From the NCBI RefSeq assembly GCF_964199755.1, contig NC_133900.1, forward strand, positions 75,872,727-75,936,726: a stretch of 64,000 nucleotides of DNA, read 5' to 3'. The notes below the pieces were generated by a model that ran no database searches, had not been told where the DNA came from, and saw only the letters and a program-made list of their open reading frames with translations. A program made the position numbers and the translations under genes. Shown piece after piece: positions 57,408-64,000 of the stretch. Positions within the stretch are counted from its first letter, which is position 1. Each line of letters opens with the position of its first letter. The stretch comes from Larus michahellis (lineage: Eukaryota; Chordata; Aves; Charadriiformes; Laridae).

Positions 57408-60089
57408 CTGTTGTAGAAAGAGCAAGGTTATTCATTACATAAAAACTAAATGCTACAATTACAGAATTCCAAACCCCTGCATTGTGCTACACCTTACTTT
57501 CATGAAACGAAACACTACAGTTGCTCTTTTGTCAGAACTTTAAATGTAACAATCCAGGCTCAACTGGAATTGCAGTGATTGCAAAACCTGAGATACAGGA
57601 CAAGTCCTTCACATCACATAGGCAAGAAGTGCCTTAAAAGGAAAGGGAAAAAATAAAACAAAATAAAAAGGTTTTGCAATTGCAGAGAGGAAACGTCTTG
57701 GCTAAAGAATGGACAAAACCAAGGCAGAAAGACTTGACTCTTCTTGTCTTACTCTTTGCAAAACACTTTGTAACCACTTTGGGGACAGGTATGCTTTTGC
57801 CACCCTGCTATAAGCAAGAATAAAAAAAAAAAAAAAAAAAAAGAAACAGCCAACATTTAGTCAGTAACTGGACTTGCTCAGGCAGGAAAGATGGTGAGTT
57901 ATTGGGGGGGGGGGGGAATACATTGCATGAACTAAGCAGAAACAGCAACGCAGCGATAGCAAAAAGCCTATAAAGTCAACTCTGAAGTTAATATAATTTT
58001 GCTGCACTCCTCCCTCCCTTGTGGCCTGCTGGTGACATGAGCAGAAACTTTCAGAGCTTGTGCCAAATAAGCGAGTCCAGAAAACCCACCGAATTCACCT
58101 TCTGAGGGTCACCAGAGAAGCAGCGAAAGCAGACCAACAAATTCCTTTTTTCCATAGATCAGTACGATCTTCAAAATATTGGGCCCAGACAATTTAATTA
58201 CAAATTAAGTTGATTAATTATGACGACAATATTACTCTTCAAGCATTGGGAATTTTTTAAAAGGAAGGCTTTCTGGACTTTGCAGACTAATTCACCACTC
58301 AGCAAAAATTCTGTCAACTATTTCCCATTCCCCTAGCTCTTTCAAAAATATTTTAAGATCACAATATTGATTGAAAGACATAAACCATAATATAACTGAG
58401 GAATTTCTAGGCCACACCTTTTTAAGCTTTGCTCCTACCATATTTGAGGTAAGAATTTTCAACATTAGGTATGGGGGAAAAAAAAGAGAGGTCACAAATT
58501 CATCTCCTTTTTGTATTTGTGGAAAATCAGGTTCTGTCCTGATACTTACCTATAAACTTTAAAACATTTCAAATAAGTCCTCAAAGTTATTTACGTGAGA
58601 ACTATTAGTCCCTTTTACCATCTACAATACTCAACACAAAATCATATCAACTACTTGAGACTATACTCACTATATTTGCATGACTTTAAACTCTTCAGCT
58701 TTTTTTTTTTTGCGCTTTTACCACTTTTCAAGCTTTTCTTTCACAGAATGATCAGACGACACTATTTCTAACTACCAAAACACGTGTCTCAGTCTGCTTA
58801 CTTCTTGCTCCTCAAAGCTTTCTCTGCGCTCTCAAGTTCTCAACACCTCCCAAATTAGCATCACCATATTTCATTCGCAAACATTTAAAACCTTCCCTTC
58901 CAGGTCACTACTGAAGATGCTGAAATTAGCACTGCTTAGAAGACTGCCATCTCCACATCAAGTAGGATCTAGTTAAAAAAAATCACGTTGCATTAGATAT
59001 ATTTTACAATATTTTAGATCAAAGCAAATGCAGTAATCCACCCGTATAGGCTCTTTTCCCACTTTATTAACAGCACCTGACTTAGATCATCCAATTAAGT
59101 ACTGAAAAGTAACATTATGAAAGCATTTATAAAGGCATTATAGCCATTCCAATTTTCAATTAATATATCAGTTATCAAAAAGTAAAACTATAATCAGATT
59201 TTATTTTAAATGGCAATTCTCTTCTGCTCCGAACATTGTGAATGTGGTTTCAATGACCTAGGATCTTGCTAGTAGCCTATTTAACAGTGGCATCGAGGAA
59301 TGGGATTCCAAAAGCTGTCAATATTCACAGGAAATCCTGAAATTAATACAAATTGTATGTTGAAGCCACATGCTAAGAGGCTAGTGAAAACAGCTGTACT
59401 GTATTTAAGTGTACATTAAGGCACGAAACCTTTTAGTTATGCCTAACACATTAACAAATACGCAAATAGAATAAGAATGAAATACGCACTTCAACATAAT
59501 ATTGCACTATTTGTAAAACAAGATTATCTTGCCGGCTTACAATTCTGATGTTTTGACTCTCGACATTTTTCTTCATTTTAAAATGAGGCTTGAAACTGCC
59601 TCCTCCCAAAGCTGCTATATGAAGCAGCTAAGTACTAAATTTTGATTTTTTACTTAACACATTGGTTTTTTTGCTAGCTAAAGTGCTACATACACACATG
59701 GCAGTAATAAACGCTCTAGTAGAAAGGATTATACAAATTGAATGGAGAGATGCTTAAGCCTAAGAGAATAAAATATACTTTTATAATATGTTGATGCTAG
59801 TTACAACATGAGGGAATAGACTGAATAAAAGCAACTTAAATTACACTGCAAATAACACGATTTGAAAAAAAGTATCTGGCTTTATTAAAAAAATGAAAAA
59901 TGCTGATTCTTATGCTGCTACAACATTAGATTTTTTTTTAATTATTATATTATAGGGCTGTCCTTTTAAACGTCTCTGTCAATAGAAATCTTACTTGAAT
60001 CTTGAAAATTTTATGGAAAACAGTCAAAGCTAAGACCTAGATTCTGCAAAGATCTAATAAACAAGAAGTATCACTGAGTTTAGTCCTAA
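57408..60089 (-). other. CLOCK: CLOCK 5' intron, proximal part (inferred)
   Basis: AT-rich, with a 21-A run (57822-57842), a 13-G run (57904-57916) and one CACGTG at 58781-58786. No exon recognised. Confidence 0.45.
57822..57842. repeat. 21-nt A homopolymer
   Basis: Twenty-one consecutive A residues in the CLOCK 5' intron, 62 bp before a 13-G run at 57904-57916. Confidence 0.9.
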
Positions 60090-61325
60090 TAGAATCATAG
60101 AATCATTTAGGCTGGAAAAGACCCTTGGGATCATCGAGTCCAACCATCAACCCCACCCTACAAAGTTCTCCCTTACACCATATCCCTTAACACCGCATCT
60201 AAACGACTCTTAAACACATTCAGGGATGGTGACTCCACCACCTCCCTGGGCAGCCTATTCCAGTGTCTGACCACTGTTTCTGTGAAGAATTCTTTCCTAA
60301 TGTCCAGCCTGAACCTACCCTGCTGCAGCCTGAACCCATTCCCTCTTGTACTATTGCTAATTACCTGTGAGAAGAGACCAGCACCAACCTCTCTACAATG
60401 TCCTTTCAAGTAGTTGTAGAGAGTGATGAGGTCTCCCCTCAGCCTCCTCTTCCTCAAGCTAAACAGTCCCAGCTCCTTCAATCGCTCCTCATAAGATTTA
60501 TTCTCCAGGCCCTTCACCAGCTTCGTTGCCCTCCTCTGCACTCGCTCCAGCACCTCAATATCTCTCTGGTATTGAGGTGCCCAGAACTGGACACAATACT
60601 CAAGGGGTGGCCTCACCAGTGCTGAGTACAGGGGGACAATCACCTCCCTCCTTCTGCTGGTCACACTATTTCCAATACAAGCCAGGATGGCATTGGCTTT
60701 CTTGGCCACCTGGGCACACTGCTGGCTCATGTTCAGCCACTTGTCAATTAGAACCCCCAGGTCCTTTTCTGCCAGGCAGCTCTCCAGCCACACTGCCCCA
60801 AGCCTGTAGCGACGCATGGGGTTGTTGTGGCCCAAGTGCAGGACCCGGCACTTGGCCTTGTTGAAGCTCGTACCGTTAGCAGTGGCCCATCGGTCCAATC
60901 TATCCAAGTCTCTCTGTAGAGCCTCCCTATCCTCATGTAGATCAACACTCCCGCTTAGCTTCGTGTCATCTGCAAACTTGCTGATGACACACTCTATGTC
61001 CTTATCAAGGTCATCAATAAAGATGTTAAACAGAAATGGTCCCAACACTGAGCCCTGAGGGACACCACTTGTGACTGGCTGCCAGCTGGATTTAACTCCA
61101 TTGACCACCACTCTTTGGGATCGCCCATCCAGCCAGTGCTTGATCCAGCAGATCGTACGCTCATCCAGGCCGTGAGCCGCCAGTTTTTCCATGAGAATTC
61201 TATGGGGGACAGTGTCAAATGCTTTTCGAAAATCTAGGTAGACAATGTCCACAGCCTTTCCCTTATCCAATAATCAGGTCATCTTGTCATAGAAGGAGAT
61301 CAGGTTTGTCAGGCAGGACCTGCCT
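60090..61325 (-). mobile_element. CR1 LINE, 1.2 kb, minus orientation, with partial ORF2
   Basis: Left end is the CR1 3' terminus (AGAATCATAGAATCATTTAGGCTGG). Read on the minus strand, 60173-61270 is an open 365-codon stretch covering the C-terminal half of the reverse transcriptase: [33 protein letters not shown] and the catalytic [11 protein letters not shown], followed by the downstream ORF2 region ending [17 protein letters not shown]. The upstream frame continues towards 61325 but has an in-frame stop just 5' of the open stretch. The endonuclease and ORF1 are absent, so it cannot move by itself. It is the best-preserved and probably one of the youngest CR1 copies here. Confidence 0.95.
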
Positions 61326-64000
61326 TTCAATCATTGGTTTAGACATGTGAGATATTACACTAGCAGTCAGTGTGCAAAATTCTTGGGAATCTCCATACTT
61401 AAAATTATACGGGACAGACAGGGAGAACTCTTACAAGTATTACTTCAAGGTAAAATGATTTAACATTGGCAACTAATATTACTTAAATTTTCGAAACCTT
61501 AACAACTGCCATCTACAACCTCAAATTAAGGAATTCAGTCCAGGAAAAAAAAATAAATCTGTCTTGATTCATGAAAGCTCAATGCACAGAAAGATGGTAA
61601 TAAACGCAAACACCTGTGAAGAACACACCTCCATTTTTTGTCTTGCTCCTACTTAATGACTGCAATAAAACACTGGACTTTTTTTTTTTTTTCATTGCAG
61701 ATGAGTGACTCAAGCAAAACACTTAGGATGAGAACTATACAAGTTTTATAATTCTATATGAAAATTATGAAATTAAAGAAATCAGAAGACTGCTATTTTT
61801 GACAATTTAAGAATATAAGCAGGGAAGAAAAAACAGACTAAACGACCAAAATTTCAAAAAGCAGTTATGATTTAGTCATTTGATTTACTGTCACTTGTAG
61901 TATTTGTCTGTTTCCTTGACAGTTTGTATTAACAAAAGTTACAAAAAAACCACCCACCATTAATGACACTTTAAAAGTTGTAAATATTAGCACCAAAACT
62001 TGTAACTGGATTTGTAGAATAGACACATGTCACAGATGTTCATTGCCCTCATCTACTGACCTATAACCAAAGTGAACAATTTTGGCTATGTCTCCACTAG
62101 CAAGTAATGTGGAGCAGTAGAAATGGATCAGTAGATCAAAGCAGCTGGTGCTGGCACTTCTATGCTAGCTGTTCAAGAGGGTTTAGTTTGGATTAGATTT
62201 CACCTGGTGTCCAGAAGCAAATATCACCATCACACAGGCCATTCAAAGTTTTCCCGGGTTTTAATAATCAATTCAGATCCGTATGTCCCCAATAGAGACA
62301 GAAGAGCCCTTTGCACCCACAGCTGAACTTACATACTAGTTTTCTGGGACAGGAATGTTGTTCAGACACACTGAGCAAGTATGCGATAAGGGGAGATAAT
62401 CGAAAGATTTTCTCCAAATCAGTATTAATGATCCAAATCAAAATGGTAATGCATACACCAGAATGACATCCTACCTTCCCAAACCAGACTAATCAAAGTA
62501 GGTGTCATCTCACCAAAACAGAATACTTGAGGCAACTGAAAGACTGTACCATGGCAATCTGCTGGCTACCATAAAAAGAATTTATTTCCCCTATTCCACA
62601 ATTCAGCAGAAGACACAAAACCGGATATCCCTCTCATTTTGGCTGCATTTCTCTTTTCTTCCTTTCTTCACTCAATCTTTTACATCCTTTTTTTTTTCCC
62701 ACTTTAAATATTTCACTTCTTTTCTTGTCTCCCCTTTATTTCTCTCAGATTTTTCTCTCATTTATTTATTTCCTCCTATTACCTGTGCTATTAAATACAG
62801 CAAGAGAAAACCAAAGATTCTGGCAACTCTGAACTTTCAGATAGAGCTGTCAGTGCTGGTTTTTATTTGGAAATTCAGGTAGTGTAGACTGAGACAGGCG
62901 TGTAAGCACTACTACTGTGATTTAACTTGCCCTAACTCAAACAAAATTCAAAAGATGAGCACGTGTTTGCTTCAATCATTCAAACTGATCTCTAAATCCA
63001 GTGCTAAGCAACTACGTGAATTGAGAAAAATCAGATTAATGACAGAGGAATATTAGCCTACTGAAATTAGCCTGGCTGTAAACAACATCTCAAAGAACAG
63101 CCACAGAAACACCATGACAGAAATGCAGAGAGAAACTAATCAAGCAAGTTACGTTACAGAAGAACTTCATTACAGAAACACTAGATAAAAATATATTTGG
63201 CATACATACAGCTTTTTACCTTAGGAGTAAAGCCAGGAATATATTGCTTAATCTTTGCCCTTTTTTTTTTTTTAAATTTCTTTCTGAGCTATGTCATTTG
63301 TTTATATAATAATTGAATCTTCTACATTTTAGGTTAAATGCCAGACTTTCTCTTAGCATTGGAAGTTATAAACAGGACTTTGTCACACACGATTAACTCA
63401 TTAGTTGCCTAGAATAATCAAAATATTCAGACACTCACCTAGTTTCACTGACATTCAATATACAACATCCAAGTAATCTTCCAGAAGGTTTTTGCAAATG
63501 AAAGAACGGGCTTCACTCTGCATTTGCTAAAATTTAGATGAAAAGAAAATTAGATCTCTTTAAAGCAATTCCTAAAGAAAAAAATTTTCAAAAAAAAAAC
63601 AAACCACAGAACAACACTATACAGTACTATACAAACTTTCACATGTACATAATTTGAAAATTTTAAGTATAATGACAATCCTTTTAATTCCAGAACCTTC
63701 CTTTTGTGTGGACCTGGGCTTCAATGCAAAACACCGAGAGTTTTAATGGTTTTAATTCTGCTAATTCTGGTTTTAATAACAAAAATTAGTTGGCAGCAGT
63801 TTTCATCAACATTAAAAACAACTTATTCCATTGATTTTTTTAAAAGCCTGTTAAACAATTACAGAATTCTAATGTAAGTATTATATTCAGATAATATATT
63901 ATGTATATTATAATATAACCATTAAAAAATTCTGGTTTTAATAACAGAAAAATCAGAAACAATCTCTTTTTTCCCCTTAAATCTCAGTTAGGAACCAAGA
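61326..64000 (-). other. CLOCK: CLOCK 5' intron to the window edge (inferred)
   Basis: AT-rich unique sequence with T-runs (61680-61692, 63261-63274) and one CACGTG at 62960-62965. No exon, RNA gene or recognised transposon. Confidence 0.45.

Noticed and set aside
1..64000. CRISPR arrays, prophage, bacterial operons, tRNA or rRNA genes
   Set aside because: None seen. The spliced genes, CR1 elements and composition are those of a bird nuclear genome.
1..64000. Endogenous retrovirus or LTR elements
   Set aside because: No LTR pair, primer-binding site or gag/pol/env-like frame recognised; the reverse transcriptase sequences seen are all CR1 LINE type.

Overview
The window is vertebrate nuclear DNA, almost certainly avian. 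It carries many CR1 LINE copies with the typical bird 3' ends, and the CLOCK protein it encodes has bird/chicken-type residues throughout. The genes are spliced and widely spaced. There is no bacterial-style gene organisation, no CRISPR array and no virus. I cannot name the species from the sequence alone.

There are two protein-coding genes in tail-to-tail (convergent) order, the same arrangement as in mammals. (1) Positions 1-~5.4 kb, plus strand: the last three coding exons and 3'UTR of TMEM165, a Golgi cation/proton exchanger of the GDT1 (UPF0016) family. (2) Positions ~11.9 kb to beyond the right edge, minus strand: CLOCK, the bHLH-PAS activator that pairs with BMAL1 (ARNTL) in the circadian oscillator. 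I could place all 20 coding exons (17126-45838). Every junction is GT-AG and in frame, giving an 851-residue protein. Upstream there is a 44-nt leader in the first coding exon and two good candidate non-coding leader exons (48417-48531 and 57349-57407). The promoter lies beyond 64 kb. The last exon continues into a probable ~5.2 kb 3'UTR ending near the AATAAA at 11892-11897.

The ~6.5 kb between the genes holds CR1 copies at 7.8-8.6 kb (one nested inside another) and 9.1-9.5 kb, four perfect CACGTG E-boxes, CRE-like sites, and a CpG-rich block at about 11.3-11.87 kb just past the CLOCK 3' end. CLOCK introns contain several further CR1 copies. One of these, at 60.1-61.3 kb, still has a 365-codon open stretch of reverse transcriptase. 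Two much older CR1/L3-type remnants lie at about 20.8-21.24 kb and 33.44-34.38 kb. Microsatellites and homopolymers are scattered through the introns.

No new multi-gene system is evident. The points most worth following up are: the length and purity of the C-terminal CAG/glutamine tract; upstream ORFs that overlap the CLOCK start; the in-frame cassette exons equivalent to mouse Clock exons 18 and 19, with an alternative acceptor; the CpG-rich block that could launch an antisense transcript into CLOCK; and the E-box group between the genes.
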